Source: Closterium sp. NIES-65 (lineage: Eukaryota > Streptophyta > Zygnematophyceae > Desmidiales > Closteriaceae). From it: DNA of 64,000 nt. Positions within the stretch are counted from its first letter, which is position 1; each line of letters opens with the position of its first letter. Under the pieces are notes generated by a model, which ran no database searches, had not been told where the DNA came from, and saw only the letters and a list, made by a program, of their open reading frames with translations. Positions 21,770-31,600 of this stretch are shown piece by piece. Made by a program: the position numbers and the translations under genes. The stretch spans positions 744,001-808,000 of the forward strand of contig CANXME010000222.1 in assembly GCA_948144175.1 (NCBI GenBank), read 5' to 3'.

Positions 21770-23290
21770 CAGTTCAGCAGGCTCTAGGGGGGGAGCATAA
21801 GGAAAAATGGCGCGAGGCCATGGACAGGGAATTAAAGGCACTAGAGGAGCGCAACACCTGGAAAGTCGTCCCTATCAGTGTGGCACGGAACAAAACGATT
21901 CTCACCGGAAAGTGGGTCTTACGAGTGAAAACAAAAGCAGACAGCACCATTGACAAATTCAAAGCACGCTGGGTTGTACGTGGCTTCGACCAGGAAACAC
22001 GGACGTGACTTCACCGAGACATTCGTCCCGGTCAGCCGACACACCCCACTTCGAATCCTTCTCGCGATCGCCGCCATGAAGAAAAAGAAGCTGCGGCAAA
22101 TCGACGTCGCAAATGCATTTCTCTACGCACCTGTTGACGCTGAAATCTTCGTTGAGCTCCCGCACGGCTCCAACGGGGAACCCAACCAAGTCTGTCAACT
22201 GCTGAAGTCGCTCTACGGCATCAAACAAGCTCCGAGGCTGTGGCAACAGTACCTGCACGCAAGACTTATCCGCATAGGATTTCGCCAGCTACCTCACGAC
22301 CAGGGAATGTACCGGGTGACAAAAGGCACTGACTACATCCTACTAATCGTCTAAGTAGACGATCTGCTCTACATCGGGTCGACCGACGGCGTCACTACTT
22401 GGTTCGAAGGGGAGCTGCATGAAGACCTCATGCTCACAGTCTCGTCCACTGTCACACAATACATCGGTCTCAACATACGGGAAGAAGAAGACGCGATCTA
22501 CCTTAGCGCCGCAAAATACGCCAACACCATTGCCAAACGCTTCGCTCTCACACCAACTACCATCTCCACGCCATATCGCTACGCGGTAGGAAACTGCAAG
22601 GAAGAATCCGCTCCACTGAAGCCCGCCGGCATACGTGACTACCAGAGAAAGCTGGGCTGTCTCCTCTTCGCAGCCGTCACTTGCCGTTCGGACCTGTCAT
22701 ACTCCGCAAGTCAGCTCGCGACCTACCTGAAGAAACCTGAAGCACAACACATGGCGGAGCTCGACCGCGCTCTCCACTACCTCGTCAGCACCCCAACAAT
22801 CAGCCTGACCTATCACAAGAACGGGACCACGCCACCTAGGCTAATCGGCTACGTCGACGCCGATCACGCCGGCGACTCCAACAACAGGCGCTCCCGCACC
22901 GGCTACATCTACAGCTTCGAGCCTATCGGCCCTATCTCTTGGCAGTCGAGCAAGCAGGAATTAATTGCTCTCTCCTCAGCTGAAGCAGAATATATCGCAC
23001 TCTGCTCAACCACCAAGGAAGGACTGTACCTTCGCGAACTCCTGGAGGAAGCCAAGCTAGCCCAGTTACCGAACTTCACCCTGTTCTGCGACAACCAGTT
23101 GGCCATTCGCATAGCCAACAAGAACGGCTTCCCGAACGGGACAAAACACATCGCCCTGCGATATTTTTTCGTGAAGGACGAGATCGAGAAGGGGAGACTC
23201 GAGCTGTCATACTGCCCCACGTCCGAGATGGCAGCTGATTACTTGACCAAGAAGCTCGGAAAACAGAAGTTCGAGTACTGCATGCTGCTG
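21770..23290 (+). pseudogene. Reverse transcriptase and RNase H block of element D
   Basis: RT traces include EALEERNTWKVVP, KWVLRVKTK, SLYGIKQAPRLW and YVDADHAGD. The last opens the RNase H domain, which runs on through SSAEAEYIAL, the conserved copia RNase H motif, to TKHIALRYFFVKDE. The block is fairly long and well preserved but broken. Confidence 0.85.
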
Positions 23291-23340
23291 ACTGGACAGA
23301 GCCACGTCACCAGCAGCGACACTCCAGAAGCGAAGGGGAG

Positions 23341-23787
23341 TGTTGGAAACAACTAATTCTAAGTGCCTCTATCGTGTCGAAACACCAAGGCACAAGCGAA
23401 GCACAACATATCGCAGCATCAGCGAATCAACCCTCGGAGGTTGAGCAACTGCTGGAGGTTACGCGAAAGTCAAAGGTCAGCGACCTTTGACCTGACAAGT
23501 ACAGCGCGACAGCAAGGACACACATCTGACTCGCTACAGAGAAGTTGCCCGAGTCGTCACTGTATCGAACCGCAACAGCAACAGTAAAGTAGTTGTAATC
23601 GTATCTCTTCGTATTCCTTGTACTCTTATATAATCCTGTATCTCTTTGCTTTAATCGATCTACTTTGCCCTCACATACTAGCGCAAGGTGGTTCACAGTA
23701 CTCTTCATTAAACGCTTCCGCTATTACATCAGTCCTACCCAGAGTTCACCCCTGCAAAGATCCTAAAGGCTTTTTCTCAGCCCAACA
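23341..23787 (+). repeat. 3' LTR of element D
   Basis: This 447-bp copy of 3367-3811 is preceded by the polypurine tract GAAGGGGAG and followed by the target duplication GCAAC (23788-23792). Confidence 0.92.
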
Positions 23788-23792
23788 GCAAC

Positions 23793-24401
23793 TACCGGTA
23801 CGGATATTGAATCGAAGCCTAGAAAAGATGTAACGAGGGTCCTAGCTATACGAGGACCTCTGAAGACGAGTCAGAAGGGGACGAATGTCAGCTAGAGGTC
23901 ATCGGGCCGAGCCTGATATTTCGAAAAAATGTTGTACTTGTAGAGTAATTTCAGGAAGGAATATATATTCCTTACAAAGAGGCACTTACAAAAGCATGAC
24001 AGTTTGACGACGGGTTCGGCTTGGACTGGTGGTGCCCGTTCGGGGTCAGGTCACACGATAGTTCGTCTGACGCGCACGGTCGGCTAAGGTTTTCAAGTTT
24101 CGACTCTCACCGGTTTAAACCATTGCTCACCAGAACGAACCTTCAAATACAATAGCCCGCCCTCACAAGCGAAGCAACCACAAAGCCAGAAGTGGGTGGA
24201 TGTACCAAATCCAGAAACCATGTAGTGCTCGCCAAGAATCTGGGCAAAGCAAGCTGGTCAACACCATGGAGCAACTTTATCAGTATACTGTGTACTGTCC
24301 ATGCGCCATTGCTCAGCGACACTCGAGAAATCCCTCATCCAAAAGTTCAACTTCCGCCATATCCAAATTCTCACCTGCTACCTCGTTCACCTTGATTAGC
24401 C
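23793..24401. other. Intergenic region between element D and the pyrophosphatase-like gene
   Basis: Apart from a few short unsupported frames nothing coding is seen. It should contain the promoter and 5' untranslated region of the gene starting at 24402. An in-frame stop at 24393 lies just before that start. Confidence 0.5.
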
Positions 24402-27400
24402 ATGTCCCTAAATAGTTCTCCCAGTCGCGACGAATCATGTCGGAACGGCCTCAAGGCAACCTCCTTCCGCTCATCCGCGCGGGCCACGTCGTCTCCATCT
24501 GGCACGACATCGTCCTCTTCTCCCCCGCTCCCGCCGCCGCCAGTCGAACGCTCGTCCCGCAGCAAGCCACCCGCGCCGCTCAACTTCATCTGCACGTCCG
24601 GCAAGTCCTCGTCGTTCGCCGCGTCGCTCTCGGGTCGTCGTCGTCGCCTGTCGCTCGACGGCAGCGTGCGCGTCGACGACGCGGAGCAGCGCCCGTGGAA
24701 CGTCGGCATAATTCCGCAGACCTGCGTCCTCGCGCCCGCTCCCTCCGAACCGACCCCAACCGCTCCCCCCCCAAGCGAACCCGTCGCTACGATCAGGCGT
24801 GATTTTTTCCGCTCGCTTTCCGTGTCCTGCGTCCCCTTCGGCGATCTTCTGGGCGACGCCTCTAGCGACACCTCGGGCGACCCTTTCGCCGAGCCCGACG
24901 CCGCGTTTCCCGTGATTCTGGACAACGCGCCTTTGGAGGCGGTGGAGGTGGGCGCGAGGGAGCGCGACCCGGGCGACGTGTTCCCCGTGCTGCCGCTCCT
25001 CGCGCTGCCCGTGCGCCTGCGCCCGGGCCTGAAGTCGGAGGTTTCGTGGAAGCTGGTAGTGGTAGCGGCGGACGATCCGCAAGTCGAGGGGGGGGAGACG
25101 GCGGCCGTCGCGGCGACGGCGCTGCCGCAAGTGAAGGCGTGGGCCGACGCGGGAGGGTTCACTACAGTCGGGCCGAACCCGTGGCGGATTCTCGAGTCCC
25201 CGCAGCGCAGCGACGCGGACGATTGGGAGAAATCTGCGCGGAAAGCGCAGCGCGTGGTGCGCGAGGCGCACGACGTGTGGAGGCTGCTCGTCGCGACGCT
25301 GCGCCGGCCCTCGCTGCAGCGCGGGCACCGCGTGAGCGAGCGCGCCGTGGAGGGATGGAAGGCGCACGACGGGGTGGACGCGGGCGGGAAGGCCGGCGGC
25401 AGCAGCAGCAGCCGAAGCCACGAGAACAGCAGCCTACTTCAGCTACTTGCGCAACCCGCCGGCAACAGCGGGGTTTTCGGTGGAGAGGCGAACGGCGGGA
25501 GCTGCAGGAGCGGCGGCGGGAGTATCGCCGGCGCAGAGCGCGCGTCGGGGGGAAAGGCGGGGAGTGAGCGGGGCGTGCTGTCCGCCGCCGCCAAGGCGGC
25601 AACGGCGGCCGTGGGGGCGGCTCGTGGGCTTGCGCGACACAAGGAGGCGCGGGCGCTTGGAGGGGGCGACGACGATCCGGTCGAGGAGGATGTCAGAGAC
25701 GACCGCTCCGATTCCACGGAGGGCGTTTCCTCCCAAGATGAGTTTGCCGCCCAAGATGAGCTTGCCACCCAAGATGAGTTTGCCGCCCAAGATTATAACC
25801 CCGCCCAAGATGAATATGCAGGGCAAGTTGAGTATGCAGGGCAAGACGATTACTACGTTACGCTCGCGGGTGACGAGGAGGAGGACGAGGTGGAGGAGGG
25901 GGGCAGGGAACCCGAAGTCACGACGCAGTTTGAACGAGTGGGAAGTGAGGGCAGCGGCGAGAGCAGCAGCAGTGGTGGCGGCAGGCACAGGCCCGCGCCC
26001 CATCACCAGAGTTCGCCTGTGAGACCAGCCGCTTCGCCAAAAGCCTTGCCGCTGATGGGCGCTGCTCCGCGTGCGCTTGTGCGGGGTGCCACGTGGAGTG
26101 CCGGCACGGGCAGCAGCGCTACTGGCGACGGGGGTGGCGGTGGGAGGAACAGTTGGGCGAGTGTGCAAACCAGTCAAAGCTTATCGAGATTTCACAGCGA
26201 ACGCGACGGTTACAGATTAGGGCAGACCAAGAAGGTTTCTGTTAGCCACTCGGTTTCACCGCCTCGTGGCGTTCGGCACTCGCGGTCTTTGGGAGAAAAC
26301 GACGTCCACGTTACTGACAGCATCGGTACAAGGCGAAGCCTCACGACTGGTAGTAGGGGTGCTTCGGCTCTTGCAAGTTTCGACCAGGGAGGCAGATTCG
26401 CTGGTGATCTGGCTGACGCGGACGCGAGTTCTAGTTGCTGTAGCGACACTGGCCAAGTGGAAGATGGTAACAATCTAGTCAGAAGCAAATCGGACCCCCA
26501 TCACTCGTGGAACAGTGGGCGGCTCGAAATTACCTTGCCCTTGAGCAGGAAAAGCAGCACCATCACCACACCCAACTCCTCCACACCCAAGTCCACCACA
26601 CCCAACTCCACCGCTTCCACTCCGAGCAGATTGATCCGGCCAGCGTGGGCCGGGCTGGACTCCATGTTTAGCAGCGCGCCCCTGATAGTGCGGCGCAGCC
26701 GGTCGGGGCTGGAGGGCGATGGCAGTGAGCAGCACATCACTGTGAGAACCCGCAGCCTCGGCTCACAGGGCGGGGCAGCTGGTAGTGGTCGCAGTAGGGG
26801 TGGTGGCTCCCCTCCGTCTCCCGACAGCGACGCTGCTGCTCTTGTGGGGTGCTATGGGGTGGTGATAGGTCGTCGGCCAGACAGGTCGGTGGTGCAAAGA
26901 GAGGGGTTGGGGGAGGAGGACGTGAGAGAGCGGCATGAGGCAGGGCATGGGAGCAGGTGGTCCTTCACTCCTTCTCTGGTTCGGTCACGCACCGACCCTG
27001 CCAGGTTCGGAGCAGGCCAGAGGAGGTACAGCCTGGACTCAGGCAGCAAGGGCAAGGGGTACGGGCGTGCATCAAGCAGCGGGGGGTATGAGCAGGCCCA
27101 GAGGGGGTTGCCCCCTGGTGCGCGCTCTCACAGTTCTGCAGGCCCTGCCTCTCCTCACCAACATGCACCTGCGCTCACTCGCCGATGGAGTGCCGCCGCC
27201 GCCCACCGCATCTCCCTGAAGCACCTGTGGAGCCAGAGCGGGCGGGATGCGTTGTCCTCACCCAGTGGTGCAGAGGGCAGAAGGAGCAGCTCCCAGGGCA
27301 GCCAGAGCTCTCGTAGTGCGCATGCTGGGGGTGACACGGACGCAGGCCAAGGGGGTGTGGCGGGAGAAATGCAGTGGCAGCACCAGGACCATGCCGTGCA

Positions 27401-27935
27401 CCCTCGTGCTTCCTTCACTTCCCACGCTTCCCATGCTGTACCCATTTCCCATGCTTCCCACACTGCATCCATTTCCCATGCTTCCCACACTGCATCCATT
27501 TCCCATGCGTCCCATGCTCCCCACACTTCACCTGCTCCCCATGCTTCCCATGCCTCCCACTCTCCTCACTCTTCCCATACCTCCCACGCTCCTCACTCTC
27601 CCCACGCTTCCCAATCTCTTCACATTGCCCACTCTCCCCACGCTGCCCACACTTCCCATACCATTTTCCATATTTCCCATGCATCTCTTGATTCACACCC
27701 TTTCCGCACTCCCATGCGGACCAAAATTAGGCGCACTTCATCATATGAGCACGCAGGCACTCAGCAGGTAGCAGCATTGAAAGACATGCCACGGGATCCA
27801 GGGAGACCGGTTCTTGTAAAGAGCGTGTCACACAAGGCTGAACGGCCGAGCAGGCCCACTGTGGTCCATAGACCGCATACTACCTCCGGAAGCAGCTGGC
27901 ATATGGGGTTGGAGCCGTCAGGCACCATTGATTAG
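24402..27935 (+). CDS. Large protein with a decayed inorganic pyrophosphatase-like domain and a long disordered tail
   Basis: Single open frame of 1,177 codons; the ATG at 24402 follows an in-frame TGA at 24393. Residues about 95-300 resemble eukaryote-type soluble inorganic pyrophosphatase: PWNVGIIPQT (about 97-106; usual WNYGAIPQT), DNAPLEAVEVG (about 173; usual DNDPIDVCEIG), VSWKLVVVAADDP (about 215-227; usual TDWKVIAINVDDP) and VVREAHDVWRLLV (about 285-297; usual IIKSTHDHWKALV). Two of the three metal-binding Asp of the DNDPID motif and the Asp before WK are replaced, and about 45 extra residues sit between the first two motifs, so enzyme activity is unlikely. The rest is low complexity: QDE/QDY repeats (about 445-490), many R-x-x-S sites, and a His/Ala/Ser run (about 1005-1100). 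It may be a scaffold or regulatory protein; function unknown. Confidence 0.7.
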   Translation: MSLNSSPSRDESCRNGLKATSFRSSARATSSPSGTTSSSSPPLPPPPVERSSRSKPPAPLNFICTSGKSSSFAASLSGRRRRLSLDGSVRVDDAEQRPWNVGIIPQTCVLAPAPSEPTPTAPPPSEPVATIRRDFFRSLSVSCVPFGDLLGDASSDTSGDPFAEPDAAFPVILDNAPLEAVEVGARERDPGDVFPVLPLLALPVRLRPGLKSEVSWKLVVVAADDPQVEGGETAAVAATALPQVKAWADAGGFTTVGPNPWRILESPQRSDADDWEKSARKAQRVVREAHDVWRLLVATLRRPSLQRGHRVSERAVEGWKAHDGVDAGGKAGGSSSSRSHENSSLLQLLAQPAGNSGVFGGEANGGSCRSGGGSIAGAERASGGKAGSERGVLSAAAKAATAAVGAARGLARHKEARALGGGDDDPVEEDVRDDRSDSTEGVSSQDEFAAQDELATQDEFAAQDYNPAQDEYAGQVEYAGQDDYYVTLAGDEEEDEVEEGGREPEVTTQFERVGSEGSGESSSSGGGRHRPAPHHQSSPVRPAASPKALPLMGAAPRALVRGATWSAGTGSSATGDGGGGGRNSWASVQTSQSLSRFHSERDGYRLGQTKKVSVSHSVSPPRGVRHSRSLGENDVHVTDSIGTRRSLTTGSRGASALASFDQGGRFAGDLADADASSSCCSDTGQVEDGNNLVRSKSDPHHSWNSGRLEITLPLSRKSSTITTPNSSTPKSTTPNSTASTPSRLIRPAWAGLDSMFSSAPLIVRRSRSGLEGDGSEQHITVRTRSLGSQGGAAGSGRSRGGGSPPSPDSDAAALVGCYGVVIGRRPDRSVVQREGLGEEDVRERHEAGHGSRWSFTPSLVRSRTDPARFGAGQRRYSLDSGSKGKGYGRASSSGGYEQAQRGLPPGARSHSSAGPASPHQHAPALTRRWSAAAAHRISLKHLWSQSGRDALSSPSGAEGRRSSSQGSQSSRSAHAGGDTDAGQGGVAGEMQWQHQDHAVHPRASFTSHASHAVPISHASHTASISHASHTASISHASHAPHTSPAPHASHASHSPHSSHTSHAPHSPHASQSLHIAHSPHAAHTSHTIFHISHASLDSHPFRTPMRTKIRRTSSYEHAGTQQVAALKDMPRDPGRPVLVKSVSHKAERPSRPTVVHRPHTTSGSSWHMGLEPSGTID
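27410..27705 (+). repeat. His/Ser/Ala-coding degenerate 12-15 bp repeat in the tail of the pyrophosphatase-like gene
   Basis: Units such as tcccatgcttcccacact repeat with drift. In frame they give SHASHTASISHASH-like sequence. Mixed Thr/Phe/Pro frames on the same strand and Gly/Lys frames on the other strand are shadows of this. Confidence 0.75.
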
Positions 27936-28654
27936 GGTTGTTCTGATCCAATCAGATCACCATTGAGTAGGATTCACTTATGTGTACTGCAAAAATCGGG
28001 CTATCCCAATGACTTTTGCACCCTCATAACCAGTTTCTTACCTGCTAGTAATGTGTCAGCAAGTTCCCTATACACCATTGAACTATGGCTGAGGTTTCCA
28101 CTCCGTTCAAACCCTTAAAGTTGTTTCTATATGCTGGTATTACATACACACTCTAACGGCTCATGTATACTTAGTACATACATTGTGTATTTGTAAAACA
28201 GTGCCAGAAATTTGCTTACATTCCACGTCAATTGTGCGTCAATGATGAACTTTACCGACGCGTGTCTGCCTGCCATCGGCGGTCCACCCTATCGTAACCG
28301 CCACGTCAAATCGCCGTTCGCCTTCCAGCTCACATCTATCTTCTAACTTTCCCCCCATCCCCTCACTCCTGTCAGCGGGACTTGCGATTGTGTCACAGAA
28401 GCAACCGCCAATGAGGCCGTCGCCTGCCTCGCAAGGCAACAGCAAGTGCCTCAAACGAGGGGAATCAAATTCGCAAGTACACCATTCCAGCGAGATCCAC
28501 AATGCAAGTCCCTCCCTAGTTTCAACTCAACCCACACACCTCGATTGTTGAGTCAGTTTCTTACTACTAACTCATTTCCGTCGCCTGCTGCCGCCATATC
28601 TCGCGATCCGACGCGAATCGCACCGACTGTTTCCAGTGTCCGCGTCTATCCGTT
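27936..28654. other. Intergenic region between the pyrophosphatase-like and pyruvate kinase genes
   Basis: The base composition is more AT-rich than the genes (about 27940-28240), then CT-rich towards 28650. It presumably holds the 3' end of one gene and the promoter and 5' untranslated region of the next. No convincing gene or repeat was seen. Confidence 0.5.
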
Positions 28655-31600
28655 ATGGCGGCCTTCGCTGCGGTCAGCTTCGCGTCCTTCGCGGGCCTTC
28701 GCGCCCTCCCCGCCTCCCACGGCGACACACAAGGCGCTTCCACCGCCCTTAGCGTCCCTTCGTCGCAGCGACCCGGCAGCGGCACGTGCGTCGTGCGGGC
28801 GGATGCGCGGCGGCGGTTGGGGCGTCGCGCGGGGGATGAGGATGAGGGGACGGGGATCGGCGCGCTGGTGCCCGTGAGTCCCGAGGACGATGCCGTTCAG
28901 ACCAGCGGCTCGGGCAGACGCGCCAGCGGGTGAGGCGGAGAGCGGGATTGAGAATGCGCTGGTTTCGTTGCTCATAGATGGTACCTTTAGGTGGCTGTGG
29001 GGCGACGGCCCTGTGGGAATTGTGCTTGCGACGTTTCTTGAATTTCGTTCCGGAGTTGTTCGTTTCTCTCGTTACGCCGCTGCACTCCAAGGAATCGAAT
29101 GCGCCTGGGTGGCCTCGGGCGTCTCTGAGAGTTTTTGGCGGTCTTGGTCGATGAATTGCGGATCCACAATTTGAAGCTTCGCGGAAGTTTGCGCTTAATT
29201 CGTTACTCTTGTTGCTCTGATTTGTTACTTCGCGGATGATTGCTCCCCGTTTCCGCGCTCGACCTTTGGATCTACGCGCTTTGCGTGAATGCGAATCGCG
29301 CAAACTGACTCAAGTCCGCCTACGTGTTCATGCCCGCCTCACCTCGCCTTCTCACCCGCGCCTCACACACACTGTGCTGCACCCAAACCCCTAGGCCTGT
29401 CTAACTGCTCCAATTTTCCCCTGATCGCAGTCTCCTTGCCTTCCCTTTGCGCCCTCAATCCCTCCACACGCTTTTCTTCCTTTTACACCCCTCTCCCCCC
29501 TCTCTTTCTTTCACGCCATCCCCTTTCTCCTCCGCACCCCTTCGCCTCCCCTTCCCTTCCCCCTCCCGCTCCCCCCCATCTCCCCCCAGCTATTACTCGT
29601 ACCAGGGGCAGCGCGCGGCGGCGGAGCAGGCGGCGTTCGTGCGCGACATGGAGGCGGCGGCGGCGGCGGCGGCGGCGCAGCAGACGGAGCGGCAGGTGCT
29701 GATGGACTCTGACGTGGCGGCCACGCAGCAGTCCACGTACCAGCGGAAGACCAAGATCGTCTGCACCATCGGCCCCACCAGGTGCGCCATCCGCCCCACC
29801 AGGTGCGCCATCCGCCCCACCAGGTGCGCCATCCGCCCCACCAGGTGCGCCATCCGCCCCACCAGGTGCGCCATCCGCCCCACCAGGTCCGCCCTCCCCC
29901 CCGCCACGTGCGGGGCTAGCGGGTGGATAAGCGGGCCCGCCATGTAGGGGGGTGAGACAGAAATTTTCGTCTCACCAGGCGCGCCATCCGCCCCGCCAAG
30001 TGTGTCATCCGCCCCGCCAGGTGCGCTATCCTACCCTCCAGGTGCGCTATCCTACCCGCCAGGTGCGCTATCCTACCCGCCAGGTGCGGTATCCTACCCG
30101 CCAGATGCGCCATTGTCCCTGCCGGGTGCGTCACCGGCCCATGGTGGGTAGCCATGGCAGCGGGCATGGGAGAACTGTGGAAGCTGCGTTTGTTTCCTCC
30201 CCCATGGCTGCAACATGTTCTCTGCACGTCCTTTCCGCCCTCCACCCCCCTCCCCAAATCACTATTTCCCCCCTCTTCCCCCCCTTTCCCTTTCCCCGCC
30301 CCAACTTACCGCTCCTGGCGGCGCAGCAACACGCGCGAGATGCTGTGGAAGCTGGCGGAGACGGGCATGAACGTGGTGCGGCTGAACATGAGCCACGGCG
30401 ACCACCAGTCGCACCGCCGCGTCGTCGACCTCGTGCGCGAGTACAACAAGGGGCAGGCCAGCCAGGGCGCCGGCAACGTGCTCGCCATCATGCTCGACAC
30501 CAAGGTGCGTCGCTCGCTCCCTCCAGGGGGCCTTGCCGCTCAACACTCTTGAGCGTCCTTGCTCACCAATCTCATCTGACTGCCCGCCCTCTCATCCCGC
30601 GCCCTCCGCCCTACCTCTCTCCCCCTCTCGCCCTGCTCTACCCATCCTCCTCCGCGCCCCCCTCCCTCCTCTTTCTTCACCACAGGGCCCCGAGGTGCGG
30701 AGTGGCGACCTGCCGCAGCCGATAGAGCTGGAGCGCGGGGAGAGCTTCACCTTCACCATCCGGCGCGGCGTGGGGTCGCACCGCACCGTCAGCGTCAACT
30801 ACGACGGCTTCATTGATGACGTGGACGTCGATGACATCATCCTCGTCGATGGTGAGCTGGCTGGCAGGGCGTGCTGGCGTCATCCTTGCGGAGCGTGAGA
30901 GCGCATGGTGACGTCAGCCGCAGCAGCGGCTGAGAAGTGGGATTGCACCTTCTGCTGCACCCCTCCTCGCCTCACCATGCCACCTGCTTGCGCTCTTCTG
31001 AACCCCCTCCTGCCAACTATTGCTAACCCTCCCCTCCCGCGTCGCCCGTTCCCACCGACCTCCACCATTCCCTCCCACCTCACCCGTCCCCCGCGTCCTT
31101 GGCGTGTGGGGCAGGCGGCATGATGTCGTTCCAGGTGAAGAGCAAGAGCGCGGAAGACGTGGAGTGCGAGGTGGTGGACGGGGGCGAGCTCAAGTCGCGC
31201 CGCCACCTCAACGTGCGCGGCAAGTCCGCCACGCTGCCCTCCATCACAGGTCCGCGCGCTGCCCTCCATCACAGGTCCGCGCGCTGCCCTCCATCACAGG
31301 TCAGTCGATTTGTCGCCCAGGGTGTGCCGCCCATCACAAGTCAGCTGGTTGCCGGTGAAGGGTAATTGCACCGGTGATGAGGTAATCGCCGTTCTTTCCT
31401 TGGTCGTTGCACTCCCTCACTCTCAGTTAATTTCTTGGTCTCTCTCCGCACTCCTTCCCTCACCTTTGTTCCGTCCCTCGCTCTCCAACAGCCACAAAAG
31501 GACCGGGAGGTTGGCTGGTATGCACTCTCTCACTCTCTCACTTACTCACTCACTCAGTCACACGTGCACTCACGATTCTACCTCTTGATCCCCCTCTCTG

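Larger units (their letters stand above)
3367..23787 (+). mobile_element. Copia element D, broken, host of nested elements B, C and a TRIM array
   Basis: LTRs at 3367-3811 and 23341-23787 start TGTTGGAAAC and end CAGCCCAACA. GCAAC is duplicated at 3362-3366 and 23788-23792. Own parts: gag 9864-11020 and on from 18520, protease 18780-19250, GAG-pre-integrase and integrase 20440-21250, reverse transcriptase and RNase H 21770-23290, polypurine tract GAAGGGGAG before the 3' LTR. The order is Ty1/copia. The LTRs differ at about 5% (hand count), so D is the oldest of the three nested Copia copies. Three insertions and roughly half a dozen further breaks make it a fossil. Confidence 0.92.

Noticed and set aside
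24371-25421. Long minus-strand frames opposite the pyrophosphatase-like gene
   Set aside because: High GC leaves several antisense frames open; only the plus frame shows family motifs and continues for 1,177 codons.
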